This document shows positions 1 to 7,906 of a stretch of DNA of 64,000 nt, piece after piece. The stretch lies in NCBI RefSeq assembly GCF_027604915.1, contig NZ_JAJAQC010000015.1, forward strand, positions 82,843-146,842. The letters run 5' to 3'. The notes under the pieces were generated by a model. It did not search any database. It had not been told where the DNA came from and worked only from the letters and a program-made list of their open reading frames with translations. How positions within the stretch are numbered: the first letter of the stretch is position 1; the number at the start of each line of letters is the position of its first letter. This DNA is from Streptomonospora mangrovi. GTDB lineage: Bacteria; Actinomycetota; Actinomycetes; Streptosporangiales; Streptosporangiaceae. Made by a program: the position numbers and the translations under genes.

Positions 1-570
1 GTTGATGGCGTCGGCCAGCTTGAATACCTCGGCGACCGACAGCACCGGCCGCTCCTCACTGTGCTCTTGACCCGCGCCCTCGATCTGGCACGGGTTCTTC
101 CGGATCAGCTCATCCCGCACGGCGGTGTTCATGATCGCCCGAATGAGCCGGTACGCCTTGGCGACGGTCGTCTTGCCGACCTTGGACTTGCGCCGGGCGG
201 TGCGCCACTTGCGCACGTGCGCCTCTTTGATGTCGTTCAGCGACATGTCGCCGAAGAACGGGTTGAGGTGGATGCGGAGAAGACCTTCGTAAAGCTGTGC
301 GGTCTTGGGCGCCAGGTCGCGGTCTTCGAGCCAGTCCCCCGCATAGACGCGGAAGAGCACCGATCCGGCGTCAGGGTCGATCCACTCTTGCCGAGCGATC
401 TCGGCTTCCTTGAGACTCAGCCAACGCTCAGCCGACTTACGGCTGTCGAAGGTCCGATCGGCGGGCCGGAACACGCCGTCCGGGCCGAGGTAGCGGGCTT
501 GCCAGCGCCCCGAGGCGATCTGCCGAACGGAGCCGAACTGCCGCCGGTGACCCTTGTTGTTTCCGCCCAT
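1..570 (-). CDS. int: Tyrosine integrase, N-terminal part (cut by window edge)
   Basis: The reading frame starts with ATG at 568-570 and stays open to the left edge, giving 190 residues. It begins MGGNNKGHRRQFGSVR, followed by an arm-type DNA-binding region (GRWQARYLGPDG) and a SAM-like core-binding domain (LAPKTAQLYEGLLRIHLNPF at about 87-106, then KTTVAKAYRLIRAIMNTA). This is the standard N-terminal layout of actinomycete tyrosine integrases; the catalytic domain lies outside the window. The stop of the upstream xis gene abuts this ATG, and a GGAGG ribosome site sits inside the end of xis, so translation is probably coupled. By family it catalyses site-specific integration and excision of the AICE, here at a tRNA-Gly gene (inferred from the 3' tRNA fragment at 10589). 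Confidence 0.93.
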   Translation of the reverse strand, partial: MGGNNKGHRRQFGSVRQIASGRWQARYLGPDGVFRPADRTFDSRKSAERWLSLKEAEIARQEWIDPDAGSVLFRVYAGDWLEDRDLAPKTAQLYEGLLRIHLNPFFGDMSLNDIKEAHVRKWRTARRKSKVGKTTVAKAYRLIRAIMNTAVRDELIRKNPCQIEGAGQEHSEERPVLSVAEVFKLADAIN

Positions 571-795
571 CTATGCGGCCCTCCTCATGCGCAGGGTCAC
601 CGGCTGGACAAGGCCGGAGGCGATGAACTCTTCGAGCGCCGACGCGGGGATGCGGACGTGCCTTCCGATGCGCACGAACGCAATGCGTCGCTCCTCGATC
701 AGCCGCCGGGGGTAGCGCTCACTCGTGTTCAGCCGATCGGCCGCCTCAGCCACGGTCAAAAGGCGGTCCGTCGTCCAGGTCTCTTGCTTGGACAT
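571..795 (-). CDS. xis: Excisionase, helix-turn-helix (Xis/AlpA-like)
   Basis: A 74-residue basic protein with a single MerR/AlpA-type helix-turn-helix. LLTVAEAADRLNTSER starts at about residue 12, then RLIEERRIAFVRIGRHVRIPASALEEFI gives the wing and closing helix. Size and motif fit excisionases of pSAM2-like elements, which bind near the attachment site and turn the integrase towards excision. It lies directly between the rep gene and int, the classical position. The first codon overlaps the rep stop by one base, so it is part of the overlapping tra-rep-xis-int transcript. Confidence 0.88.
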   Translation of the reverse strand: MSKQETWTTDRLLTVAEAADRLNTSERYPRRLIEERRIAFVRIGRHVRIPASALEEFIASGLVQPVTLRMRRAA

Positions 796-2477
796 CAGGC
801 AGCACCCTTCATTGCCGAAAAGTCGTGGGGGTTGGGTTGTCGCGCGGCGTCGAGTTGGGCGCGGCGTTTGAGGGCTTCGCCGACCGCGCGCAGCAGGCGG
901 TGTTCGCGGGGCGGGACGTCGGGGTCGGTGGGCCGTGCCAGCTCCCAGGCGTGGTTGCCGGAGGCCACCGGCGCGAGCGCCGGCGGTTGGGCGTCGTGGT
1001 CCTGGCCCTCATCGCCGGGACGGACGCCGAGGGTCTTGAGGACCCAGGTGAGGCGGTCGGCTTTGTGGTCGGCCATGGTCTTGCCCGACCACTTGCGCGA
1101 GACCAGGACGCGGCGTCCGGCGTAGCCGAGGTGTTCGCGGCGATGCGCCTTGGACCGGCAGAACCCCGGCACCATCCCCGGCTTGGCGCCGTCGGGTTGG
1201 ACGCCGTAGCGCAGCCAGTTGGCGCAGCGGGGCGAGCAGGGCTCGAACCGCAGGGCCTCGACGAGGCGTTCGACGTGGCGGGCTTGGGCGTCGGTCTCCA
1301 CCTGGTGGCATTCGGCGATGTCCTTGGTCAGGTACTTCGCGAGGTAGCGAACGCACCGGTCGGCATCCGGCGACCCGGCCAGGACGCCTTTGGCGTCGAC
1401 CTGCGGGCCGAAGCGGACCACGTGCATGGGTTGGGCGTTGGGGTCGGCGTCGAGGGCGTCCAGCGCCTCATCCCAGGTGGGCAGCACCTCCCCCGTGCGG
1501 GGATCGACGTAGGTCCCTACCGCTTCGTCCCAGAGGGGCAGGTTGGCGCCGTCGTAGACCACCTCATCGGCGGGCGGCCACCAGACCTGGTGGTAGGTGG
1601 CGGCGGCGATCTGGCGCAGCTCCGCGCGTGGGATGGTGCCCCGTGTGGCCATGTGCAGGTGCGGCGCGAGACGCCGTTGCGGTTCCACCGTGGCGAAGTA
1701 CTGCACATCAAAGCCCGCGACGCGGCGGAGGTTCTGCACGAAGCGGTCGATGAGCTTGGAGAAGTGCAGGGCGTCGCGCGCGGCCCGCCGGTAGTCATAG
1801 GTCGAGGGATCCACAGGTGTCCCGTCCGAGCGCACGCGGCCGTAGGTGTCGCAGGTCAGGGTGATGAACAGCGAGGGCCGGAACACCCGCCCCGTCTCCG
1901 GGTCCTCGAACGCCCGGCCCACGGTGGTGGGCACCTTCTGCCGCTTGGGCAGCTCGGGGGCGTCCTGGCGGCGCCTGGTGGAGCGCACCCGCCGCGACCG
2001 CCCCGAGGCCGAGGTGTTCCGCGAGACCGAGCCGCGCAGGCCGGAGGCGGTGATCTCGGCGTCCAGATCGGCGATGGCCGCATCCAGCGCCGCCACCTCA
2101 TCCGGAGTGGCGCGGCCAGCTTCCACCAGGCGGTCACGCTCGGCGGTGACCATCGCGCGGCGTTCGACCCAGGCGCGTTGCACCTCGCTCGCGGGATCGG
2201 GGACGACGACCGGGTCCTGGTCGAGGTGCCAGCCCTCCTCGCACTGGGTGCGGCGGATCGAGCGCTTGCGCCGGGCACACGCCGGGCAACGCGACTCCAG
2301 CGTGGAGTTGCACGGCACGTCGATGATCTCGGTGCGGCCGGTGGTGATGTCGGTGCGGCGCAGCGCCACCGGACGGATGCACACCCCCTTCTCGGCCGCG
2401 ATGGTCTCGGTCACCTCCCGCGCCAGGGGTTGGGCGAGGCGCTCGGCCCGCGTGCTCTTGCCGGTCGGGGTGGGCAT
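795..2477 (-). CDS. repSA: RepSA-like replication initiator
   Basis: A 560-residue protein of the RepSA family of actinomycete integrative elements, which start rolling-circle replication of the excised circle. A cysteine-rich N-terminal segment (CNSTLESRCPACARRKRSIRR at about 56-76) looks like a metal-binding finger. A segment near residue 275 reads FATVEPQRRLAPHLHMATRG; its HLH pair resembles the HUH metal site of rolling-circle initiators, and YLAKYLTK about 120 residues later is typical of the family. ATG overlaps the traSA stop (ATGA), and the C-terminus touches xis. The nicking tyrosine is probably in the second half, but I cannot identify it with certainty. Confidence 0.87.
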   Translation of the reverse strand: MPTPTGKSTRAERLAQPLAREVTETIAAEKGVCIRPVALRRTDITTGRTEIIDVPCNSTLESRCPACARRKRSIRRTQCEEGWHLDQDPVVVPDPASEVQRAWVERRAMVTAERDRLVEAGRATPDEVAALDAAIADLDAEITASGLRGSVSRNTSASGRSRRVRSTRRRQDAPELPKRQKVPTTVGRAFEDPETGRVFRPSLFITLTCDTYGRVRSDGTPVDPSTYDYRRAARDALHFSKLIDRFVQNLRRVAGFDVQYFATVEPQRRLAPHLHMATRGTIPRAELRQIAAATYHQVWWPPADEVVYDGANLPLWDEAVGTYVDPRTGEVLPTWDEALDALDADPNAQPMHVVRFGPQVDAKGVLAGSPDADRCVRYLAKYLTKDIAECHQVETDAQARHVERLVEALRFEPCSPRCANWLRYGVQPDGAKPGMVPGFCRSKAHRREHLGYAGRRVLVSRKWSGKTMADHKADRLTWVLKTLGVRPGDEGQDHDAQPPALAPVASGNHAWELARPTDPDVPPREHRLLRAVGEALKRRAQLDAARQPNPHDFSAMKGAA

Positions 2478-3889
2478 CAGCCCTCCGCCCCCGCCACAGC
2501 GTCGGCCATGGCGTCGATGTGGGTATCGGAGACGAACGCGGCCCGTACACGGACGGGGACCGGGGAGCCCTCCAGCTTCACAAACCCCACCCCGGGTAGC
2601 TCGGGGTCGATGAGGTGGGCGTTGGCGCCCCGGTCGCGGGCGCCCTCCCCGAGCACCATGTCCACCTGGCTTGCCTCATCCAGGCGAAGCGCGATCTTGT
2701 CGGGGAACAGGTTGCGCAGGTTCAGCACCTCCTTGCGGGGGTCCTGGAGCGCGGCCAGGACGCAGAACCCCACCGAGCGCCCCTGACTGGTCAACGTCGC
2801 GATGGCGTTCTCGGCGCGGCGGCGGATATCGCGGTCGGGGTGGTAGGCGGTCAGGAACGCCACCTCGTCCAGGACGATCACGGTGAATGGGTCGCGCGTG
2901 GTGGGGGTGTGGACGCGTTGGCGTCCGGCGTAGCGTTCGGCCCGCTCCTGCATCGCGGCCACCGCCGCTTCGAGGAGGGCCACGGCGGATTCGGCGTCGG
3001 CCGCGTAGTGCGCGAACAGGGCGAGCCCGTAAGACAGTTCCATGCGCTTGGGGTCGATCGCCCACACCTCGGCGATACCGACCTCGATCGCTGAGGACAT
3101 CGCGCGGATGGCCGACCACAGCACCGAGCCCTTACCGGCCCCGGTCACTCCGACCGTGAGGACGTGGGTGCCGTGCAGCCGCAGGAACCAGGGTTCGCCG
3201 TCCTCACAGATCCCCACGGGCAGGGCCGCCAGGTCCGGTTCCTCGGGGATCGGGAGTGCGTCGATGGGGTCGGCGAGGGTGTCATAGCGCGGGAACTCCA
3301 GCACCACATCCCTGGGTCCGCGCACTTCGACCCGGCAGGAGGGGGCGCCGAACCCGTGGGCCAGCTCGGTCACGCGTTTCTGGAAGTCGGCCGGGGACGT
3401 GCCGGCCACGATCCGCACCCGCACCCGGTCGGCCCACGCCGAGCACGTCACTCCCCGGATGCGGGGAAGGTACTGGCGCTCAAGGTAGGACTCGGCCAGA
3501 CCGGAGACCACCAGCACCGGTTGCCAGTGCCGCTGATAGGTCCAGGCCCACCGCCACGCGGCCAGCACCCGCAGCGCCACCCGGTCGCGAAACGAGCGCG
3601 GCCACCGCCGCCACCACACCAGCAGCACCGCGTCAGCGATCGACCAGGCGACGGCGAGCCCGAGCCAGCCGGTGTAGTGCCACAGGGCCACCGAGACGGC
3701 CACAGACATCACGGCCACCGGGAACCGGAACGGTAGGACGAGAAGGAAGGGCACCAGGCGCCACATCCACCCGGCCAGGATGAACACCCCCGGCGTCTGG
3801 ACGACCGGGGTGGCGAAGCGGAAGCTCTGCGCCGGGACCGGCGCGGTCGGCTGCACCTGTGCGGCCCCGTTGCTCTTGCGGCCCAGCAT
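2477..3889 (-). CDS. traSA: FtsK/SpoIIIE-type conjugal DNA translocase (TraSA/TraB-like)
   Basis: A 470-residue ATPase related to TraSA/TraB, the single protein that moves double-stranded DNA between mycelia in Streptomyces-type conjugation. Two or three hydrophobic segments lie at about 38-95, then a soluble part with Walker A GVTGAGKG (247-254) and Walker B in FTVIVLDEVAFL (about 325). The C-terminal RVRAAFVSDTHIDAMADAV is a short winged-helix-like tail, as in FtsK gamma domains. It overlaps both neighbours by 1-4 bases, so expression is coupled to the replication genes and should be under KorSA/Pra control. Confidence 0.92.
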   Translation of the reverse strand: MLGRKSNGAAQVQPTAPVPAQSFRFATPVVQTPGVFILAGWMWRLVPFLLVLPFRFPVAVMSVAVSVALWHYTGWLGLAVAWSIADAVLLVWWRRWPRSFRDRVALRVLAAWRWAWTYQRHWQPVLVVSGLAESYLERQYLPRIRGVTCSAWADRVRVRIVAGTSPADFQKRVTELAHGFGAPSCRVEVRGPRDVVLEFPRYDTLADPIDALPIPEEPDLAALPVGICEDGEPWFLRLHGTHVLTVGVTGAGKGSVLWSAIRAMSSAIEVGIAEVWAIDPKRMELSYGLALFAHYAADAESAVALLEAAVAAMQERAERYAGRQRVHTPTTRDPFTVIVLDEVAFLTAYHPDRDIRRRAENAIATLTSQGRSVGFCVLAALQDPRKEVLNLRNLFPDKIALRLDEASQVDMVLGEGARDRGANAHLIDPELPGVGFVKLEGSPVPVRVRAAFVSDTHIDAMADAVAGAEG

Positions 3890-4119
3890 CAGAGACCACC
3901 CGCCTCGTCCTCATCGGTGGAGCAGGCGGCGGCCAGTTCGGCGCGCGCCGCCTCAGCAACCGCGTGGGTCTCCGGATCGGCCGTGGACTGGGCGATGCGG
4001 TCAAGGAGGGAGGACTTCCAGGCCAGCAGCGACACGCCGTCACCGGTCGAGCGGGACCGCAGCGCGGCCAGGAAGTCGGCGATCTCACGCGGACTCACCC
4101 GCGCGGTTCGGTCGGACAT
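3889..4119 (-). CDS. Small AICE protein of unknown function (76 aa)
   Basis: First gene of the tra-rep-xis-int run; its stop overlaps the traSA ATG (ATGA). The protein is mainly helical and acidic at the C-terminus (STDEDEAGGL), with no cysteines or membrane segment. The start VSPREIADFLAALRSRST resembles a small helix-turn-helix or partner-binding domain, but no family is recognised. Position directly before the translocase, and co-expression, suggest an accessory role in transfer or replication. Gene status is supported by the overlap and by GC-rich codon use like its neighbours. Confidence 0.75.
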   Translation of the reverse strand: MSDRTARVSPREIADFLAALRSRSTGDGVSLLAWKSSLLDRIAQSTADPETHAVAEAARAELAAACSTDEDEAGGL

Positions 4120-4178
4120 ACTGAAGACACCTCTTCTGCCATCACGTGATTGGGAAGTCGCGGATCAGAGGGGTTGAA

Positions 4179-4214
4179 GGGGCGGCCGGGTGCGCCAACA
4201 CCAACGGCCGCCCC
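4179..4214 (-). terminator. Hairpin terminator downstream of pra
   Basis: A perfect 10-bp inverted repeat (GGGGCGGCCG at 4179-4188 and its complement at 4205-4214) lies about 15 bases beyond the pra stop on the minus strand. There is no clear U tract, as is common in actinomycetes. It would separate pra from the tra-rep operon that begins at 4119. Confidence 0.6.
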
Positions 4215-4229
4215 GCTTGGGTTCAGCGG

Positions 4230-4646
4230 CTAGCTCGCGTCCTTGGCGGCGGCAGCGGCGGGGGTCTTGCGGGCGCCCGCGCTACTGGGGGTCTTCACGC
4301 CCCGAGCCCGCAGCGAGTAGGCCACCCGAGGGCGCCGCCCGGAGTCATCGACGTAGGGCATGACCGACATGGCCTCGAACTCGATCGGCCGGAACGGCAG
4401 GCCCGGCACCTCGTCGGGCAGCACGGGGCAGTGCTCGGCGGCGACCTTGACCTTCACCGACTTGGCCTTGCCCCGCGCTTCGGGGTCGGCGTCGATCACG
4501 TCCACCGCCCACAGCGGCAGCCCCGTCGCCTTGTCGAGCTGCGGGCGCTTGGTCTCGAAATCGGTCACCGGCTCCACTCCCAGCGCGAACGCGCCGTAGG
4601 GGAACACCGTCCCGAAGTCGATCGGCAGCGCACCCTGAATGGCCAT
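4230..4646 (-). CDS. pra: Pra-like activator of AICE replication, integration and excision
   Basis: A 138-residue protein matching the Pra family of pSAM2-like elements: start MAIQGALPIDFGTVFPYGAF, middle KATGLPLWAVDVIDADPEAR, then PGLPFRPIEFEAMSVMPYVD. In pSAM2, Pra is needed to switch on the rep-xis-int functions and is itself repressed by KorSA. The Ala/Lys-rich C-terminus (KTPAAAAAKDAS) is low-complexity. It stands alone, with a terminator behind it and a promoter region in front (4647-4762) holding two inverted copies of the putative KorSA operator. Assignment is by remembered family sequence. Confidence 0.78.
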   Translation of the reverse strand: MAIQGALPIDFGTVFPYGAFALGVEPVTDFETKRPQLDKATGLPLWAVDVIDADPEARGKAKSVKVKVAAEHCPVLPDEVPGLPFRPIEFEAMSVMPYVDDSGRRPRVAYSLRARGVKTPSSAGARKTPAAAAAKDAS

Positions 4647-4678
4647 AGTGTTCTCCTCAACAGTTCCTCCGGACGACC

Positions 4679-4735
4679 ACTCGTCCGATCAAGTGAGTGT
4701 CTGCACTGTAATGGAAGCAACTTGACCGCACAAGT
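4679..4735. promoter_or_regulatory. Putative KorSA operator pair in the pra promoter
   Basis: ACTCGTCCGATCAAG at 4679-4693 and, in opposite orientation, the related ACTTGTGCGGTCAAG (complement of 4721-4735) agree at 12 of 15 positions. The same motif recurs in front of korSA at 5518-5532. Spacing of the pair brackets the likely pra promoter. In pSAM2, KorSA is known to bind a conserved short sequence in both the pra and korSA promoters, which this pattern reproduces. Confidence 0.68.
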
Positions 4736-4762
4736 GAATAAGGTGCCTGTGGGCGTGTCGTC

Positions 4763-5497
4763 TTAGGTGGCCGGGTAACTGTCTTCGAGTTCGTGCAGGT
4801 CACCGGGAAGAACGATGTCGGCGACCGCGATGGGGGCGTTCTCGGCGTTCAGGACGGTGGCCAGGATCGCCAGTACCGGGGCACCCTCCTCGGTGGCCAG
4901 CAGACGGCGTTCCTCAACCGTGGCCAGGCGCGCGGACAGCCGCTCGGTGATGCGGGCGGGCCGCACCTGCTTGAGCGCCTGGAGGTGCTCACGGGCACCG
5001 ATCGCGATCACTCCGGTGTCACCCAGGTCGGTGCCGGAGGCGATGTCCAGGGGGAACCACAGCGTGACCAGCTCGCTCGGCGAGCCCTCGTCCAGGATGA
5101 CGCGCTGGCGGCGAATCAGCGGCGAGTTCTCCGGCACGTTCAGCGCCTCAGCGACCACGGCCGGCGCCGCAGCGCGCCCGGCGGCGGTGACGGTGGTGTC
5201 CCCGGCGTTCTCGGGAGCGTCGAAGGCACTGGCCCCGGCGTGGGATCGCTCAGCGCCGTGGGCGGGCACGCCTTTAACGAAGGAACCCCGACCATGCTCC
5301 CGCTCAATCCACCCCTGCATGCTCAGGATCTGCAAGGCCCGCACGACCGTGCTGCGTCCCGAGCCGAACTCCCGCACGAGCCGGGCTTCTGAGGGGAGCA
5401 TGGTCCCCACGGGATAGGTACCGTCCTCGATGCGGGTCTGGATGGCCTGCACAATCTGTGCGTATTTGGGCGGGGCGAACTCAAGGTTCGACATCAT
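4763..5497 (-). CDS. korSA: GntR-family repressor (KorSA-like)
   Basis: A 244-residue GntR/HutC-type repressor. The N-terminal winged helix-turn-helix spans about 10-75 (PPKYAQIVQAIQTRI, then LPSEARLVREFGSGRSTVVR and a wing WIEREHGRGSFV). A UTRA effector domain spans about 105-240. KorSA of pSAM2 keeps the element integrated and quiet by repressing pra and itself, and this gene faces the same targets. Two ATGs lie in tandem at the start (5497 and 5494) and no strong ribosome site precedes them. A motif copy sits about 20 bases upstream, consistent with autoregulation. Confidence 0.85.
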   Translation of the reverse strand: MMSNLEFAPPKYAQIVQAIQTRIEDGTYPVGTMLPSEARLVREFGSGRSTVVRALQILSMQGWIEREHGRGSFVKGVPAHGAERSHAGASAFDAPENAGDTTVTAAGRAAAPAVVAEALNVPENSPLIRRQRVILDEGSPSELVTLWFPLDIASGTDLGDTGVIAIGAREHLQALKQVRPARITERLSARLATVEERRLLATEEGAPVLAILATVLNAENAPIAVADIVLPGDLHELEDSYPAT

Positions 5498-5532
5498 AAC
5501 CGTCCGGTCACTCTAGTACTCGTCTGGTCAAG
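5498..5532. promoter_or_regulatory. Putative KorSA operator in its own promoter
   Basis: ACTCGTCTGGTCAAG at 5518-5532 matches the motif in the pra promoter in 13 of 15 positions. A weaker direct copy (CGTCCGGTCA at 5501-5510) lies about two helical turns nearer the gene, partly covering the start region. This would allow tight autorepression. Confidence 0.6.
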
Positions 5533-5578
5533 CAGCATACGCAGGCAGACCCCGCACGTCACCCATGATGGGAATAGC

Positions 5579-5620
5579 GGGCGGCTCCGGCGCGGCCAGG
5601 TCAACGGGCCGGAGCCGCCC
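5579..5620 (-). terminator. Hairpin terminator after the 5683-6152 gene pair
   Basis: Perfect 13-bp inverted repeat GGGCGGCTCCGGC (5579-5591) with its complement at 5608-5620 and a 16-base loop, about 60 bases downstream of the stop at 5683. It divides this pair from the korSA promoter. Confidence 0.65.
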
Positions 5621-5682
5621 TCTCACACGGCCGGTGGGAAGTCCGTTACCGGGGTTCCCGGCCGCGCAAGCTCGTGGGTGTG

Positions 5683-5967
5683 TCAGTTGGCGGGCGGGGT
5701 GTCGTCCCAGTACACGCCCTCGCCCACCTCGAAGAGGCGATCGTTGACCCAGGGCACCGACAGCATCGATCGGCGCCCGGCACCCGCCGGCGGGTCCTCC
5801 AACTGGCGGACGAACCGCTCGATGTCGTGTTCGATCAGCGTCGGCGCGTGGGGGGTGTCGGGGTCCTGGGCCGTGGCGATCCACAGGTTCTCGGTGCGGC
5901 GGATCGCCCACCGCTTGCCATAGCGCTCCCGGAGCAGCGCAAGCAGCGGGTCAGCGCCGGGGTTCAC
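5683..5967 (-). CDS. AICE-associated hypothetical protein (94 aa)
   Basis: A soluble 94-residue protein, MNPGADPLLALLRERYG, with a central segment RTENLWIATAQDPDTPHAP and a C-terminus EGVYWDDTPPAN. There are no cysteines, membrane segments or clear nucleotide motifs; the LWIATA/APTLIEHDIERF pattern suggests a small alpha/beta fold. Similar short proteins are common beside regulatory genes of actinomycete integrative elements, but I do not know a function. Its ATG overlaps the stop of the upstream 62-residue gene (ATGA), so the two are co-translated. Confidence 0.75.
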   Translation of the reverse strand: MNPGADPLLALLRERYGKRWAIRRTENLWIATAQDPDTPHAPTLIEHDIERFVRQLEDPPAGAGRRSMLSVPWVNDRLFEVGEGVYWDDTPPAN

Positions 5968-6152
5968 CGCACTGCCCCGGCACCGGCCAGGGAGGCCCGC
6001 AGTGCACGGAGGCGCTCGTCGCGTAGGGCGGCTTCGGCAGCCTGGCGTTCGCGGACCCGCCGCTCATGGGCGATCAGGTAGGGGCGCACATAGGAGGCGC
6101 GGGCGCGCCGAGGCGGATAGGAGCCGTGCCAGGAGGGGGTTAGCATCTTCAT
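5964..6152 (-). CDS. Small basic hypothetical protein (62 aa)
   Basis: The chosen start is the ATG at 6152 (MKMLTPSWHGSYPPRRARA), preceded by GGTGG at good spacing; an upstream in-frame start exists but has no ribosome site. The protein is a proline/arginine-rich N-terminus followed by one long charged helix (AHERRVRERQAAEAALRDER). It overlaps the next gene by four bases. No family is recognised; a nucleic-acid-binding or scaffolding role is possible but unproven. Confidence 0.68.
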   Translation of the reverse strand: MKMLTPSWHGSYPPRRARASYVRPYLIAHERRVRERQAAEAALRDERLRALRASLAGAGAVR

Positions 6153-6293
6153 CGTTCCACCTGTCTCGATCAGGTTGGGGCCATGCCCCCGGACGGCGGC
6201 CACCGTCGCGGGGGTCTTCTCATTCGCAGAGGACCGGGCAAACCGAGTGCTCAGCGCGGGCCGTCCGGGCGGCCACGTGGTTCGGACGGGAGG

Positions 6294-6461
6294 TCACGCG
6301 GCGGCAGCCAGGCCGGTGCCCCGGCACGCGGAGCAAACCACCACTCGAAGTCGGCTTCCGGAGGTGGCGGACCCGACGACCACGAGCTTGCGCGGACGTA
6401 CGGTCTTGCGACCGCGCCCACGGCAGGACCGGCATTTCTCGGTTGCGTGCGCGTCTCCCAT
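6294..6461 (-). CDS. Mini zinc-finger protein with two CxxCxGxG motifs (55 aa)
   Basis: A short frame from ATG at 6461 to TGA at 6294. It contains two DnaJ-type cysteine pairs, CRSCRGRG (residues 10-17) and CSACRGTG (43-50), separated by a basic stretch KTVRPRKLVVVG. Four cysteines in this spacing should bind one zinc ion, forming a half-DnaJ zinc hairpin. An in-frame ATG 12 bases upstream is an alternative start. Such mini-proteins are frequent beside XRE regulators in actinomycete elements; the role may be protein folding or nucleic-acid binding. It is divergent to the XRE gene. Confidence 0.72.
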   Translation of the reverse strand: MGDAHATEKCRSCRGRGRKTVRPRKLVVVGSATSGSRLRVVVCSACRGTGLAAAA

Positions 6462-6628
6462 GGCTCCCAGCATCGCGAGCGCATAGGGACTTCCGAAGGT
6501 CTTATTCAGGTCTTATTGAGGACTCTATGAGGACGTAACATAGATTCTGGTTGGCAAAGAGTCCCTTGGATGCCCTATTGGGCGTTAGATTCGATGCACG
6601 GCCCGAGGTGAATCGGAGGTACGAGGAC

Positions 6629-7906
6629 ATGCCCCGCCCTGTCGGCAACACTCGTCTCAAGGCAGCTCGCCAGCACGCCGGTTACGCTTCCCAACAAGCG
6701 CTCGCCGATGCCATGACGGCAGCGGCTCCCCTGCTGGGTATCCGCAACATGCAGGTGAGCGCGCGGCAAGTGAGACGCTGGGAGTCGGCCAACCCTCCAT
6801 GGCCGCGCGGTGACCACCAACGGCTGTTGGTGCACCTCCTGCAACTCCCCGTTGAGGAGCTGGGCTTCAGTTCTCCTTGGAGCAAGAGCGACTCGCACGA
6901 GGCGGCTTCCTCTTCCCCACCCGCGCCCTACACGGCGTCCAGCTCGCAGGGACCGGCCATGCCCCTGCCTCGCGGCAGCACGGCGGTCCAGCCCCCCACG
7001 GCCGGCACCGACTTCGCCACGATCAACGCCGCGTACCGCCGCCTGTACTTCACCGTGCAACCCGCCCAGCTTCATCCGGCGGTAGTCGAGCACACCCGCT
7101 TGGGGACACAGCTTCTCGCCGAAACCACGGGGGTACCTCGGCGCATTCTGGCCGCCGCGTTGGCCGAGTCCTTGCTCCTCGCCGGACGCATCGAGTTCTT
7201 CGACCTCCAGCAGCCCGAGGAGGCCGATGCGACCTATGTGCGAGCGCTCCAGGCGGCCGGTGAGGCGGACGACCCGTTGATGGGGTCGGCGATCCTGGCG
7301 CACGCGGCCTTCATCCCCGGCTGGGGTGGCGACCGAGAGAAGGCGGCCGAGCGGATGCGTGCGGCCCGGACCTACATGCGCCGTGGCCAGCCCTCGGGAG
7401 AGTTCCTGGCGTGGCTGGACGCTGTCGAGGCCGAGTGCGAGACGATGTGCGGCCACGCGAAGGAGGCGCTCCGCCTCATCAACCACGCCGAAACCGTATT
7501 GTCCGAGAACAGCGGCCAGCCGTCGCCCGAGTGGTTCAACTGGTTCTCTCCGACGCGACTGGCCGCGTTCAAGGGCAACACCCAGCTCAAGGCTGGACAG
7601 CCCGCGCAGGCCAAGGCCACGTTGAGGGCTGTGCTTGAGACCATCGGCGCGGAGAGCACCAAGCAGCGGTCGGTCATCCTCGGCGACCTGGCCGCCGTGG
7701 CCGTCGCTCAGAAGAACCCCGAGGAAGCCTGTGCCTACGCCGACCAGGCGTTGGACCAGCTCTCGACCGCCTGGTACGCCACGGGCATGGACCGTATCAC
7801 CGAGGTCCGCCGCTCCCTTCAACCGTGGGCCGACACGGAGTGCGTCCGGCGCTTGGATGACCGGCTTTACGGCTGGGAGACGACCCTCAGCACTCTGCGG
7901 CGTTGA
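6629..7906 (+). CDS. XRE-type regulator with TPR-like C-terminal half (425 aa)
   Basis: The start is placed at ATG 6629 (MPRPVGNTRLKAARQHAGYAS), which has GGAGG nine bases upstream; earlier in-frame TTG codons lack a ribosome site. Residues 8-75 form a helix-turn-helix of the XRE type (SQQALADAM, then QVSARQVRRWES as recognition helix). A Ser/Pro-rich linker covers about 95-130, followed by helical repeats (PEEADATYVRALQAAG, KEALRLINHAE, PAQAKATLRAVLE, PEEACAYADQALDQL) typical of TPR regulators that sense small molecules or peptides. It is transcribed towards, and overlaps by 20 bases, the convergent HAD gene. It probably controls AICE accessory genes. Confidence 0.85.
   Translation: MPRPVGNTRLKAARQHAGYASQQALADAMTAAAPLLGIRNMQVSARQVRRWESANPPWPRGDHQRLLVHLLQLPVEELGFSSPWSKSDSHEAASSSPPAPYTASSSQGPAMPLPRGSTAVQPPTAGTDFATINAAYRRLYFTVQPAQLHPAVVEHTRLGTQLLAETTGVPRRILAAALAESLLLAGRIEFFDLQQPEEADATYVRALQAAGEADDPLMGSAILAHAAFIPGWGGDREKAAERMRAARTYMRRGQPSGEFLAWLDAVEAECETMCGHAKEALRLINHAETVLSENSGQPSPEWFNWFSPTRLAAFKGNTQLKAGQPAQAKATLRAVLETIGAESTKQRSVILGDLAAVAVAQKNPEEACAYADQALDQLSTAWYATGMDRITEVRRSLQPWADTECVRRLDDRLYGWETTLSTLRR

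Noticed and set aside
825..2786. Plus-strand frame of about 650 codons
   Set aside because: Shadow of repSA and traSA; no domain, no ribosome site.
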